From Phragmites australis (taxonomy: Eukaryota; Streptophyta; Magnoliopsida; Poales; Poaceae), in the NCBI RefSeq assembly GCF_958298935.1, contig NC_084935.1:10722501-10786500 (forward strand): a stretch of DNA of 64,000 nucleotides, given 5' to 3'. Position numbers and translations under genes: made by a program. The notes beneath the pieces were generated by a model. It did not search any database. It was given only the letters and a program-made list of their open reading frames with translations, and was not told the DNA's origin. How positions within the stretch are numbered: the first letter of the stretch is position 1; each line of letters starts with the position of its first letter. Positions 11,019-22,633 of the stretch are shown here, in pieces.

Positions 11019-11880
11019 AAGTGGACAAGGGTTTCGACATCTATTGCGATGCTTCCCACATAGGCCTCGGATGTGTCCTCATGCAAGAGGGCTGAGTTGT
11101 TGCTTATGCCTCATGTTAGTTGAAGCTCCATGAGGAGAACTAACCAACCCATGATTTAGAGCTCGTAGCAGTTGTCCATGCCTTGAAGATCTGACGCCAT
11201 TATCTATTGGGAAATCTTCTTGCCATTTGCGGAGTTCTCCAACAACAACAGTTACCAAGTGAGCATTGAGATGTCACCGTTTGAAGCTTTGTATGGCTAA
11301 CGATGCCGAACACCGTTGAATTGGTCTGAATCCGGTGAAAGGGCTTTTCTCAGCCCAGATTTGGTCAAGGAGGCAAAACAGCATGTTCTGACGATTCACA
11401 AGTGTCTCCTCACGACTTAGTCCTAACAAAAGAGCTATGCGGATCGCCGTAGACAAGATCTTGTGTTTGATATTGAGGATTTTGTCTATCTTAAGGTATT
11501 GCCTCTCAAAGGGGTTCAACAATTTCAAGTCGGAGGGAAGCTAGCACCTCGCCATGTTGGTCCATTTCAATTCGTTGCTCGGTGTGGAGTGGTGGCCTAT
11601 CAGTTGGACTTGCCTCCATCCCTCTCCACCGTGCACAACGTCTTCCATGTCTCTCAATTGAAGAAATGCATTCGAGTCTCAACCGAAGTCATTGAAGTTG
11701 CAAACCAAGAATTGCAGTAGTATCTCTCCTATTGCGAACATCCAATTTGTATTCTTGATGAAGCCAAATGAAAGAAGAGGCACAATTCAATTAAGTTTCT
11801 CAAGGTTCCATGGAGTAATCACTCCGAAGGCAAAGCGATGTGGGAACATGAGGAATTAGTTTCTCCAAATTACGAGTGTC
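11019..11880 (+). pseudogene. Tekay-like RNase H remnant, integrase C-terminus and chromodomain
   Basis: The RNase H start is readable (DIYCDASHIGLGCVLMQEG, stops, then a LELVAVVHALK word) as far as about 11,215. Sequence then jumps straight to the late-integrase word SYQVSIEMSPFEALYG, so most of RNase H, the integrase zinc finger and the DDE core are deleted. The C-terminal part is better kept: GKLAPRHVGPFQF, VAYQLDLPPSLSTVHNVF, HVSQLKKC. A chromodomain follows in the same frame (CILDEAK, a TGA, then IKFLKVPWSNHS and MWEHEEL). The chromodomain normally tethers the integration complex to modified histones. Confidence 0.8.
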
Positions 11881-12391
11881 GAATTAGTTTCTATTCCTCA
11901 GAGTGTGTAAATGGTGCTTTAGTAATATAGATGTCATGAAACACCCTGCATGATGTTGAGATGCATTTACTTTTGAGTAGATGAAAGTTCCATCATTCCA
12001 CCCACACCACCCGTGGTTTAGTAGGAATCTTGTATCCTTGTTTTTCTTATATATGTACACAATCACCATCAAGTTCCCAAGGAGACCACCTCGCCTTTGT
12101 TCTCTCGTGAGTATAAGTGGAACTTGTTACTTTGTCGTATCAGTGAACTGAGATAAGAAAGGATGATGACCCCATCATCGCTCACACAACATCCGCTATT
12201 TTCTTGTGGAGTCCTTGTTGAAGGATTTTCTTGTCTAGGTGAATATGGCCCTCAGAAATCTGGGAGTTTTTCCAGATCTAAGAAGTATGCCCTTGCAGCA
12301 CCATCGTGTCGTTCGGTGATGCTATCATCGTTCCATTTTGGGAACTCTCAATTCCTCGCACCCTACCCGAATCTCGGAACGAGATTCTTTT

Positions 12392-12404
12392 AGGGGGGGG
12401 GGGG
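12392..12404 (+). promoter_or_regulatory. Polypurine tract of the Tekay-like element
   Basis: An A followed by 12 G sits one base before the TGTGACAGTCC start of the 3' LTR. This is the normal place for the plus-strand primer in reverse transcription. Confidence 0.75.
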
Positions 12405-12405
12405 T

Positions 12406-15400
12406 TGTGACAGTCCAAATTGCTTAAGCATGTCATTAAGCATCATGTTTATTGTTTGAGGAAGTTTTGGCATGAAATTCAAATTAAACATAAACTATTA
12501 AAATTAATATCAATTGGTGCATTGTGAAGAATCTCACAAAGTTGCTATGAAACATAGGGCTGGAAACTATTTTAGAAATTAGTCCATGCAATGTGAAGAA
12601 TATAAATGAATTTTTCCAAATTTTGGGGAATTACTTTGAAGGCATAAAAATTACCACAAGTTGGAAAAGCTTGCATCTTTGGAGAATTTTAATTGAAAAT
12701 TAGCTCAGGCTATTGGGGTTAAACAGTTAAAATGGATTGCACGTGAATTAAAGTTTCACACAAATTTTGTCCCATAGTTTTTTGACCAAGGGAAAGCTTT
12801 CTTTTGGATTAAAGAAGTGGTGGGGATATTTTTTTTGGTGGTCACTGTTCATTGTGCCCCACCCGTCATCCCCTCTCTTTCTCTCTGCCTCTCACCGCCG
12901 TTTTTGTTGACTACGGAGGGCGGCCGCCGTTGTGGACTTTTGTGGCCGGTAGTCAAGTCACGAGGTCCGAGCACCTTCCAGGGCGTCGGTCGCCCTTATC
13001 CCTTGCTCGCTCTCTCTCTTTTCTCTCTCACTCGGCCACCCAGCACAGAGCAAAGCAGAGTAAGCGCAACGCCGCACCGACGCCAAATCCACCATGCCCA
13101 AGTGCCAATCCGCTGAGTCCGAGCCACAAGAAGCACCAAGGGAGGCCACCGAAAGTTCCCCGAGCTTCTCCCCACCGGATTCCTCTCCTTTTCGGTCGAA
13201 CTAAGCATAGAGACACGGTCTTCCCCAACACTGGCGTGTTCCTCCATCGCTCACCGTTGACCTGCCTCACCGCAACTCCTTCATCGAATCCACAACCACA
13301 GTGAGCTTCCCCGAGCTCTCTTCTTCCTTGCGTGCGTGTTATTTCGGGTTTAGCCCATGGCCAGTGCGCCTCCTGTTGTACGACCATGCGCCGCTGACCC
13401 GCTTCACACGTCGCCGGCCGAGTTGCCACCGGGCCCATCAACCGATAGCCGCACCGTTGGATCCGCATGCTCGCGTAGATGCTCTAGATGTACTCAGCCA
13501 GTTCGATTGCACCACCATCTAGCCGCCGGCATGTTGAATCGAGCCTTCGACATGCTGTCACTGTTGTGCTCCATCGCTCGCCGCTTTCCAGCCGTCGCTG
13601 TCGATCATGTGTGTATCAGTTAGGTCCGCCGTGCTGCACTGATGCTTTGGCTGCTCTCCCCGGTCCCTGCTGCTGCGCCGTTCGCCGCTGGTGCACTGTG
13701 CAGCCAGGCCTTGGGTCGATTTTGACCTGAGTCAAACACCCGGGCCTACTGTCAGCCGCTGAGGCTAGAGTCCCCATGGTGTAAAATGGATTTCAGGCAT
13801 TTAAATATTTGGTAAATTCAGAAATAGCAAAATCGATTATTTGTTCAAGTATTATTTCTGCAGGAACTTGTAAAATGCATATGCAATTAAATATTACTCC
13901 AAAAATTGTGAAACCAATTTTGTTGGGTTTGTTTGAGCATAATCTACATGTTAAAAATACTGGGAGCTATGAAATATGTATTTAAATTTTATGGGTTAAT
14001 AAAATAGATTTCAGCTTAATTAATCTATAATCAATTATTGGTAGCTCCAAAATTGATGAAATGTCAATTTTGTAAATCCTATTATCTTATGCACTGGTTA
14101 TGAAAAATACTCACCATCATTCTAAACCTAATTAAACTGTCTATTTTGGGCTAAGCTTAGATTTAAGCTTAATAAATCCAAAAAGGTATTAAATGTTTAA
14201 TAATGAATCCAAATCAAGAAATATTTGATGCTTTAAACTCATGTCATGATGCATTGCATCTCCACTTTGTCATAAACTATGGAGCATCCGTCATTGCATG
14301 TCATTCATGCTCATCATTGCACATGTTCTTCATTAGTGAACAAAGGTCCGGAGCGTGACGCGAGCGCAATCGCGGACAACGCCAACCTTCCACATTTCTG
14401 TGAGTTATGTGCAGGAAGTATCAGGCAAACCCCGGAGCAGCAAGGCAAGCATCTAAGCATACTACACCCTTTGTTCAAATTGAATGAAGTCTAAATTGAT
14501 AAATTATGCTTTATGTATATTTGCATGTGTTGAGTCCAGTGTCGAGCTGATATGGGTGGAACCCATGTTGATGCATTGTCTCTACCTTAACTTATAGATG
14601 AATCCTTATCCGTGTAGCCTTGATGATATAGTTGGTGTCTAGCTTCAAAATTATTCGAAATGCTTAGTAATACTTAGTTCCTCGGTACAAATCGAGTGAC
14701 GATGCTGTCGTTGTTCATGAGCCTAGGCTTAATAACTGTTCACAAATACAAAGATGAGGTAGAAATGTGAGATTGAGGCAAGGTGTGGGCAGTGTTAGGG
14801 GTATCTTCTACCCAGGAGGAGTCCTCTGGGCAGTTCGGGAGAGGAGCCTGGATGCCATAGCCCACTTGCATCGTTTAAGGCCGTCTGTCGGAGCAGTTGG
14901 CTCTAGCACTTTCCGTACTCACCACATGCTGATCTAATGGTAAGGTAAGCTGTAGGTGTCTAGGTTGCTTACTGTATATGATTTACTTAACCCTGTGGCC
15001 TTACTCTTGCTAATAGATCAATGCATGATTCTTGGAGTCAGGCTATTTATATATGCTCTATATAGATTAAGTCTCGCGAGTACCTTCGTACTCACACTGC
15101 TCTTTCAGGTTCTGCTGGTGAGGGTGAGGCAGTGTTTGGCTATTTCGTGCCCACCGATGCAGGTGGTGGGCAAGAGTAGTGCATCCTACTCTGGTGAGGA
15201 GTAGCTTTTGGCGTGGAGCCTAAGGGCATATGGCTCCACTCTCCTTTTGTTGTTATTAAGGTTTTAATCTTCCACCACATAGCTTCTCTTTGTGTAGACT
15301 GTTGCAAATGGTTGCATGCTTAAGAACTTGTAATATAACTTTAATTACTCGCTATGTTGTGATGTACATGTTGGCAATGCATGTGTTCCGATCTTGGGCA

Positions 15401-15514
15401 TAAAACACGTGCCGGGACTACTGGGATGGTATTCTGGTTAATTATTGAGGTTGTGATTATGAATAATTATCCTCCTGATGATTAATTGAAATACTGTTAG
15501 GACGGTTCCTCACA
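12406..15514 (+). repeat. 3' LTR of the Tekay-like element
   Basis: It begins TGTGACAGTCC directly after the polypurine tract and ends GGACGGTTCCTCACA at 15,514, giving TGTGA...TCACA inverted ends. The size, 3109 bp, fits long Tekay LTRs. It contains a GC-rich block (about 12.85-13.75 kb) with spurious open frames on both strands and an AT-rich remainder. The next base starts the Sirevirus boundary region. There is no second LTR to compare. Confidence 0.75.
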
Positions 15515-15516
15515 TG

Positions 15517-16444
15517 TGCTAGGTTTCACGGTTTGGCCTCAAAACTGTGGGAGGACTAGAGGTCCTCGTGGCATCATCATGAATCTTGCGTCGAGGTGAA
15601 GGTAAGTCGTGAAAGTGCCACGGTCGTCCGATGGATGAAGCAGAAAATGGACCAAAATACCCCCGGTGGTAGGTAGGATTGTACTACAAGAGAAAGGTAT
15701 TTTGGGAACAATCAATGAAACTTATGGGTCATGTTTCCTAGGCTATAAATAGAGGGGTATGGCTAGTTGGAAAGTGTCTCCTTTGAGCCATCCATATAAG
15801 AGCCTTGTGCTAGGGTTTTAGAGTTGAGGGAGATGAGTGCTTAGCCTATGCAGTAGGTAAGAGTTTTGAGAGATAAATCTTTGTAATCCACCTAAAATTG
15901 GGATGAACACTTTGAGTATTGAAGTTTAAGTTTTTGCATATACTTGAATTCCCCTCCTTCTAGTTTTCTTCTATTGCTTCCCTTGCAAGTTTGCAAATTC
16001 TTGGTGTTTTGTTATTGATTTTCGTTTTTCCTTTTGGGCTGAAATTTCAACACCTTGGGATGTTGTTTTTCTTGATGCTAGAGGTATAGAATTCACATAC
16101 ATATGCATATGTGATGGGGTCTTGAATTCCCTTGCCTCTAGACCATCATCTCATAGAGTTTACTTGCCCGATGATCTTATCTTTGTTTTGTTTTTCTTTG
16201 AAGTTGTGAGCTTTTGGGCACAAAGACACATGGAATGGTCTTGAATAGAACCTATGGTTCATATTCGATCCGTGGAGTTATATTGTCTTGAAACTTTCCA
16301 TCTTGCTTTGTCTCTCTGAGTATTTTGCTTCCACTCAAGGTTTGAGGTGTGTTGGGTGATTAAAATAGGAGAAGGTCATATATTTCGTAAGAAATTATTG
16401 AGACGCCTATTCATCCCCCTCTAGTCACCAATCTTGATCCTACA
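15517..16444 (+). repeat. 5' LTR of the Sirevirus
   Basis: Starts TGCTAGGTTTCACGG and ends GATCCTACA, 928 bp. It is collinear with 28,576-29,479. A TATA box (GGCTATAAATAGAGGGG, around 15,740) marks the promoter, so transcription should begin near 15,775. The primer-binding site follows two bases after its end. Confidence 0.85.
15741..15750 (+). promoter_or_regulatory. Sirevirus LTR TATA box
   Basis: CTATAAATAG within the 5' LTR. The 3' LTR equivalent near 28,803 has mutated to CTATAAACAG. Position and consensus support a promoter role. Confidence 0.65.
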
Positions 16445-16446
16445 AT

Positions 16447-16458
16447 TAGTATCGGAGC
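16447..16458 (+). promoter_or_regulatory. Sirevirus primer-binding site (tRNA-Met type)
   Basis: TAGTATCGGAGC just inside the 5' LTR matches the usual TGGTATCAGAGC at 10 of 12 positions. It would pair with the 3' end of initiator tRNA-Met to start minus-strand synthesis. Confidence 0.8.
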
Positions 16459-16508
16459 AAGGTTTGATCACTTGTTGACCTTAACCGGCTTTGTAATTCA
16501 TAGGCGAC

Positions 16509-18925
16509 ATGGAGAGAAGTGGGAAGATTCCACTGTTTGATGGTCTTGACTTTTTGTATTGGAAGGTGCGCATGGAGGCTTATCTCTTAAGCCAAGGAAG
16601 TGCAATTTGGGAGGTAGTTGATTCCAACTACGAGATCCCTGCCGCTCGCACGACTTAGGTTCAAATCGAACAGTATGAGGCCAACAACAAGGTCAGAAAT
16701 ATTTTGTTCACAAGCCTGTGTCGAAATGAGTTTGACAGGGTTCAACACCTTCGTACTGCCTGGGAGATCTGGACTACTCTGAATGTCTTTCTTGAAGGCA
16801 CTAATCAGATTAAGGCCAGATGCCAAAGCTCATACAACCAAGAATATCAAATGTTTGTGCAAGGCCCCAGAAAATATTTGGATACCATGTTTGCTCGCTT
16901 TGATGGAATTGTTAGCAATCTTAGATCAACTGGCATTTTGCCCTATTCTGACCACGAGAGAGCGATCAAACTTCTCTATGCTCTAGATCATAGCATATGA
17001 AAAGTGAAGATCTTGAGCATTGAAAAGTCATTAAGTTATGGCACGTTAACTTGTGATGAACTCTTCATCATGCTCAAGTCCACCTAGATAGCCAAGGCGG
17101 CTTGGATTGGTCTCAGAAACCCCTTGTCCCAGAACGTGGCGTTGGTTTTCGGACCTAGCGGCGGCAATCCGTCTGGAGTTGATGTTTCTTGTGCTAACAT
17201 TTTATCTGGTGGTTTTTCTTTGTCTTTCTTGGTATCTATCATAGAGGAGCAGGTGGATATACTTGATGATGAGGATCTTGCACTAATCATGAAGAAATTC
17301 ACCCGCTTTTACAATAACCATCGAGACCGGAGGAAGGGTAGTTCCCGTGCCTGCTTTGAGTGTGGTGACACTACCCACTTCAAGGCAGACTGCCCCAAAC
17401 TCAAGAAGAAGGAAGACCGCGACCACGACTACGATAAGCACAAGAAGAAAATAAGAAGCCTATCTTCAAGAAGAACCAGGACAAGATGGACAAGAAGGCG
17501 GCCAAGGCGACTTCTAGGGCGTTTGTTGCAGCTCTCAGTGACATCGAGACCTCTTCAAGCGAGGAGGAGAGTTCGGAGGAGGATGAACCGCAAATGAAGA
17601 GCAAGAAGAAAGCCAAGGACTTCACAGGCCTCTGCTCCGAGCTTGATCCCTCCAAGGTATTACCTTCTTACGACCAGCTTTCCATTCAAGTTGATACCTT
17701 GAATGATGCTCTCATTAGCCAGGATAGGTTACTTAAGAAAGCTGTGAGTGAGTTAAAGGAACTTAGGCCTAAGTATGAGTTTGTTTCTTTTGAACTTGCA
17801 CTTCTTAGGTCTAGGAGTGATTATGAGGAGTGTGAGAATTGTTTGGTGGTTATGACAAAACATGCCGAGCTTCAGGCTTTGCATGCTCAAGTTTCTAGTC
17901 GACTTTAGACTACTGAGAAGAAGTCTCTTGAGGAGGAGTCTATGTCCACTCTCTAAGGTACTTGCAAGAATTGCCCTTTGCTTGCAAAGGATGTTGAACT
18001 GAAAGCCAAGCACATTAAGGAATTGGAATCTAGATGGGAGAGTGCTGGGAGTTTGAAGGATATGCAGCCAAATTGTTTCACCTGCACCATCTTTCAAGAT
18101 AGACTCAGTTGGGTTAGAGGGCAAGTTGAGAAGCTTTTGGTCGAGAATGAGTATCTCCTTTCTCTAGTGGAGAAATGCTCAGAGGGCAAAGGAAAAATGA
18201 ACTTGATTTTGGCCAAGACCATGATGTGTGCTGATAAGGCGGGTTTGGCTCTTGGGTTAGGTTTTGAGAGGGTGGCTTACAATGGGGAGAGTAAGACTGT
18301 TTTCACCACACCTACTACCCTAGAAGCTGAGAAATCCAAAATCAATGTCACACCATAACCCAACAAAAAGAAACCCACACCACAGCCTACCAAGAAGAAG
18401 CCCGCACCACAACTCAAGAGAGCCCCATAGTCTCATATGAGAGCCCCTGTGAGAGAACCTAGGGTGACCGACAGTCGATTTCTCGAGAGACGCTACCACT
18501 GCACCTACTGCCTGAGAGAGGGTCACTTGGTTGGGTTTTATTTTCGCCGTAGGAGGTTTGAGCGGCGTGAGTGGGAGTGGAGTACCCGGGATATGTACCG
18601 CCCCTCTATTGGTGTACATGAGCCTTTTCCTCATTCCTACCCATGAGTCTCTAACGCTTTTCAGTCTCTTCCTAGAGGTGGTGCCTGGCATGGATCCTAC
18701 CATGACTCATATGGTTTTGGTTCACATGTAAGAGGATTTGAGTCACAACACTTTGATAGACCACGCTCTCCTCGACGTGGTACTCGCCCTTAGCATGCTA
18801 ATGCTAGGATTTATTTGCATGCACCCGCTTTTACTACCTTAGGGTGGATGACCCAGTACTGGATTCTCAAGAAGTTTATGACTAATCCCAGTACTAAGCC
18901 ATCTACCTACTACTCTTCTCGCATG
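16509..18925 (+). pseudogene. Sirevirus gag, extended, broken
   Basis: The frame starts with ATG at 16,509 (MERSGKIPLFDGLDF), typical of copia gag. Stops occur near 16,655, 16,998 and 17,083. A zinc knuckle CFECGDTTHFKADC (around 17,350) is intact. Downstream lies an acidic Ser/Glu tract and a long helical region rich in Leu, Glu and Lys (about 17,486-18,358), the extended gag portion characteristic of Sireviruses and thought to mediate protein interactions. A second zinc-finger-like word (CTYCLREGHLVGFYF) has lost its last Cys. Several frameshifts and stops separate these parts. Confidence 0.8.
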
Positions 18926-18928
18926 TAG

Positions 18929-20048
18929 ATGGCATGCGGAGGCTTGGAGAACAAGTGGCTCATTGACTCTAGTTGTTTGCGCCATATGACAGGAGATGCA
19001 TCATGCTTCTCTAGCTTCACCCCGACGAAGCGGCATGAGTACATCACTTTCGGGGATGATCGAAAAGGAAGGGTGAACGATAAAGGTATGGTAAGGGTGA
19101 ATGAGAGTTTTACTCTCAAGGATGTAGCTTTAGTGGAGCATCTATGATAAAATCTTTTCTCTGTATCTCAGTTGCTAGATGAGGATTTGGAAGTGCATTT
19201 CAAAAGTGATACTTCTTGAGTTCTTGATTGTTCTGGCGCTTTGATTTGCAACATTTTAAGAGTTGGGAGAGTTTTTGGAGCTAATTTTTCTGAGTCTCTT
19301 AGTTATTCTCGTTGTTTGATTGCTTAACCTTCTTTTGAGCTTTGGATGTGGCATAGGAGACTAGAGCACATGAGCTTTGATTTGCTTACTTGTTTGAGTG
19401 CCCTACGCTTGATCCGAGGATTGCCTAAGCTCAAGTTTGAGAAGAATCTTGTTTGTGCTCGCTGTCAGTATGGCAAGATGATTGCTACCTCCCACCCACC
19501 AGTCAATCTTATGATGACTGAATGACAGGGATAATTTCTCCATATGGACACTGTTAGTCCTTCCCGGGTTCGTTCGGTGGGTGGGAAGCGGTATGTACTT
19601 ATCATTGTTGATGATTTTTCTCGCTACTCTTGGGTCTAATTCTTGTGAGCAAGGATGAAGTGTTCTCACACTTTAGGAGCTTGTCTTTGAGATTGTTTAA
19701 GGAACTTCCTGATTCATTGAAAGTAATTCGCAGTGATAATGACACCGAGTTCAAGAACTATCTCTTTTTTGCTTTCTGTCTTGAGCATGGCATTGAGCAT
19801 CAATTTTCTGCCCCACACGTTCCTCAGCAAAATGGCGTGGTTGAGAGGAAAAATCGCACTTTGGTGGAGATGGCTAGGACGATGCTCGATAAGCATATGA
19901 CTCCTAGGAAGTTTTGGGCTGAGGCAATTAGCACAGTATGCTACATCTCCAATCGGGTTTTCTTGTGCTCAATTTTAAATTTGACTTCTTATGAGTTGCG
20001 CTTTGGGAGGCAGCCGAAGGTCTCACACTTGAGAGTATTTGGTTGTTG
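18929..20048 (+). pseudogene. Sirevirus protease and integrase, broken
   Basis: The protease active-site region reads NKWLIDSSCLRHMTGD (copia consensus D-S-G-C/A-S-x-H-M-T-G, Gly replaced). A pre-integrase zinc-binding segment follows (LWHRRLEHMSFDLL near 19,350; CARCQYGKM near 19,457). In the integrase core the first Asp is in DDFSRYSWV, where a TAA then interrupts. The second Asp is in VIRSDNDTEFKN and the Glu in VVERKNRTLVEMARTML, so the DDE triad is present though the frame is not continuous. The piece ends at a TGA at 20,047. Confidence 0.82.
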
Positions 20049-22037
20049 ATGCTTCATTCTAAAGCGTGGAATCTTGACAAGTTCGAGTCGCGTTTTTCCA
20101 ATGGTATTTTATTGTGGTATTCTCTTCATGGTCATTCTTATATGTCCTTTAATCTTTACACTAACACCATCATGGAGTCCTATGATGAATCAACCCTTTG
20201 TGTTAGTGCTTCCTTTGAGTGTTCAGGTGACCATGAAATTGGTGAAAGCATCCTCTTGGATGGCGACCTTCCAGCTCTTGGGGATGAAGATAATGATCCA
20301 CTACTTCCTACTACACTCACTCCCGAGCTTGCTCCTACCTCTTCTACACCGGTAGAGGGTCCTGCAGCCTCTTCTTCCATTTTAGCTGCTTTCGAGCATC
20401 CACCAGCAGTGTTTGAGGGAGAGGTCTTCTCACAGCATAAGGCCTCTCAGCACATTCAGCGGCATCACCCACCACACCAAATGATTGGCGACCTCAGCGA
20501 GAGGGTAACTCGTTTCAAATCTGCTCATCATGCTCACTTTATTGATTTTGCATTCGTTGCTTCTTTTGAGCCCCATGATGTTGGACAAGCTTTATCTTAT
20601 TCAAATTGGGTCAATGCCATGTATGAAGAGTTAGAAAGTTTTTGAGAGAAACCAAGTTTGGGTCCTAGTAGAACCACCTCCTAATGGGTTTTCAAAAACA
20701 AATAGGGGAGGATGGGTCTGTAGTGAGAAATAAGGCTAGGCTTGTGGCTCAAGGTTTCACTTAAGTAGATGGGATAAACTTTGGAGAGACCTTTGCATCA
20801 GTAGCTAGTCTAGAAGCCATTAGAATTCTTCTTGCATTTACGGCATCCTAAGATTTCAAGTTGTACCAAATGAATGTCAAAAGTGCTTTCTTAAATGGTT
20901 TTATAGAAGAAGAAGTCTATGTCAAGTAACCCCCAGGTTTTGAGCACCCCAAATACCCTTATAGAGTGTATAAGCTTAGGAAGGCTTTGTATGGGCTTAA
21001 GCAAGCTCCTCGAGCTTGGTATGATAGGCTTAAGTCGTTCTTGCTAGAGAATGGGTATGAGATAGGGGTCTGTAGATAGAACTTTATTCATTCTCAGGCA
21101 TGGCAATGATTTCCTACTTGTTCAGATTTATGTGGATGATATCATCTTTGGTTGTTCTTCTCATGCTCTTGTGGCCAAGTTTGCAAATAATATGAGCATG
21201 GAATTTGAGATGTCGATGATGGGTGAGCTCAACTTCTTCCTTAGACTACAAATCAAGCAATGCAAGCAAGGTACATTCATCCACCAGACAAAGTACACCA
21301 AGGATTTACTGAAGAAGTTCGACATGGACGATGTGGAGCCCTTGGCCACACCGATGGCTACATCAACAATGTTTGATCTGGATGAAGATGGAGAGGAGGT
21401 GGACCAGCAAGAGTACAGGAACATGATTGGCTCCCTCCTGTACCTGATGGTGAAAAGACTGGACATTCACTTCGTCGTTTGCTTGTGTGCACGCTTCCAA
21501 GCTTCACCAAGGACGTCTCAACGCCAAGCGGTGAAATGCATACTCATGTACCTCAAGCACACCTTGGAGTATGGTCTTTGGTATTCTGCCACTTCTTCTC
21601 TTTCTCTCTTTAAGTTTTTCAGATGCAGATTTTGCTGGTTGTAGAATTGAAAGGAGGAGTACCTCTGGTACGTGTCATTTCTTGTGCATTTCTCTTGTGT
21701 GTTGGTCTTCTCGCAAACATTCTAATGTTGCGCAGTCTATTGCTAAATCTAAATGTGTAGCTGTTGCTCATAGATTTTGTGGATGGTTGCTACGTTGAGA
21801 GATTTTGGGTTGGATTTCAAGAGTGTGCCACTTTTGTGTGACAACACTAGTGCTATCAGCTTATCCAACAACCCAGTTCAGCATACAAGAACCCAACACA
21901 TAGATGTGAGATTCCATTTTCTGAGAGACCACAATGAGAAGGGAGATATTGGGTTGAGCTACATTGATACCCAACACCAGCTAGCCGATATATTTACCAA
22001 GCCTCTAGATGCAACCAGATTTGCCTATTTGAGATGA
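20049..22037 (+). pseudogene. Sirevirus reverse transcriptase and RNase H, broken
   Basis: A variable linker (20,043-20,645) leads into RT. RT words are readable through stops and shifts: [44 protein letters not shown], then IYVDDIIFG near 21,128 with both catalytic Asp intact, and GELNFFLRLQIKQ. RNase H shows SDADFAGCRIERRSTSGTC, AQSIAKSKCVAVA and LCDNTSAISLSNNPVQHTRT, ending ADIFTKPLD near 22,010. At least eight in-frame stops make it non-functional. Confidence 0.85.
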
Positions 22038-22633
22038 GAGCTTGGAGTGTACCATCCCTATGGCATTGTGTGAGGGGGAGCTGCCCTTTAAAATACTCTA
22101 TTTTACTTTTGTTGTATTTGCATTGCATCTCATTACGTAAGATAATTATGGTAGTTGAGCTTTGACTTGTATGTCTTTAGCATTTTCTTGTGCTAGGCTT
22201 GAATTTGAACTAAGTTGAGTAGTTGTGCGGAGCAATCTTTTAATCTTAGGCTATTCTTGATGCTTTGACATGAAATATTTCAAGGAAGCTAGCTTTCCTT
22301 AAGATGAAATTTGGCAATTTTATGAATCATGTGGGCTATGGAATGCTACACTCTTGATTACCATGTTCCTAATTGCTTAGGCTTAGTCAATGCTTGTGTT
22401 AAGGCTAGTTTGATGAATATCTTGCTCTAGAACTTCTTAGTTCAAGACAGTGGATTAGGGAATATTGCACTATATTTTCTGTCTTTGTCAAATGTTTAGC
22501 TCATGATAGAACTTTGAGGGAACATATGTTTCATGTGTCGCAAAGGTACTATTTAACTTGATCTTGTGACCATCATGATAACTTGTGCAAATTGAATAAT
22601 CATGAAAAATCAAGTCTTTTGTGATAAAATATG
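22038..22633 (+). other. Sirevirus 3' internal region, left of the nested insertion
   Basis: Begins just after RNase H with GTGAGGGGGAGCTGCC (about 22,066), a purine-rich word that may be a central or first polypurine tract. The rest is AT-rich and non-coding, as in the long region between pol and the 3' LTR of Sireviruses. It ends at the ATATG flank of solo LTR B. Confidence 0.5.

Larger units (their letters stand above)
8900..15514 (+). mobile_element. Ty3/gypsy chromovirus, Tekay-like, 5'-truncated, with 3' LTR
   Basis: The domain order is gag, protease, reverse transcriptase, RNase H remnant, integrase C-terminus and a chromodomain, then a G-rich polypurine tract and a 3.1-kb 3' LTR. The integrase-tail phrase VHNVFHVSQLKKC and the following chromodomain are typical of the Tekay/Del chromovirus lineage. 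No 5' LTR or primer-binding site exists: the element starts inside gag at the CACTA junction. The RNase H and integrase core are deleted around 11,215, and about a dozen stops are scattered through the frame. It is dead. Between the chromodomain and the tract (about 11.9-12.39 kb) lies non-conserved sequence that ends with NLGTRFF just before the tract. Confidence 0.85.

Noticed and set aside
12817..13730. Several open frames of 60-150 codons on both strands
   Set aside because: They lie in the GC-rich part of the Tekay 3' LTR, overlap each other, and carry no known motif.
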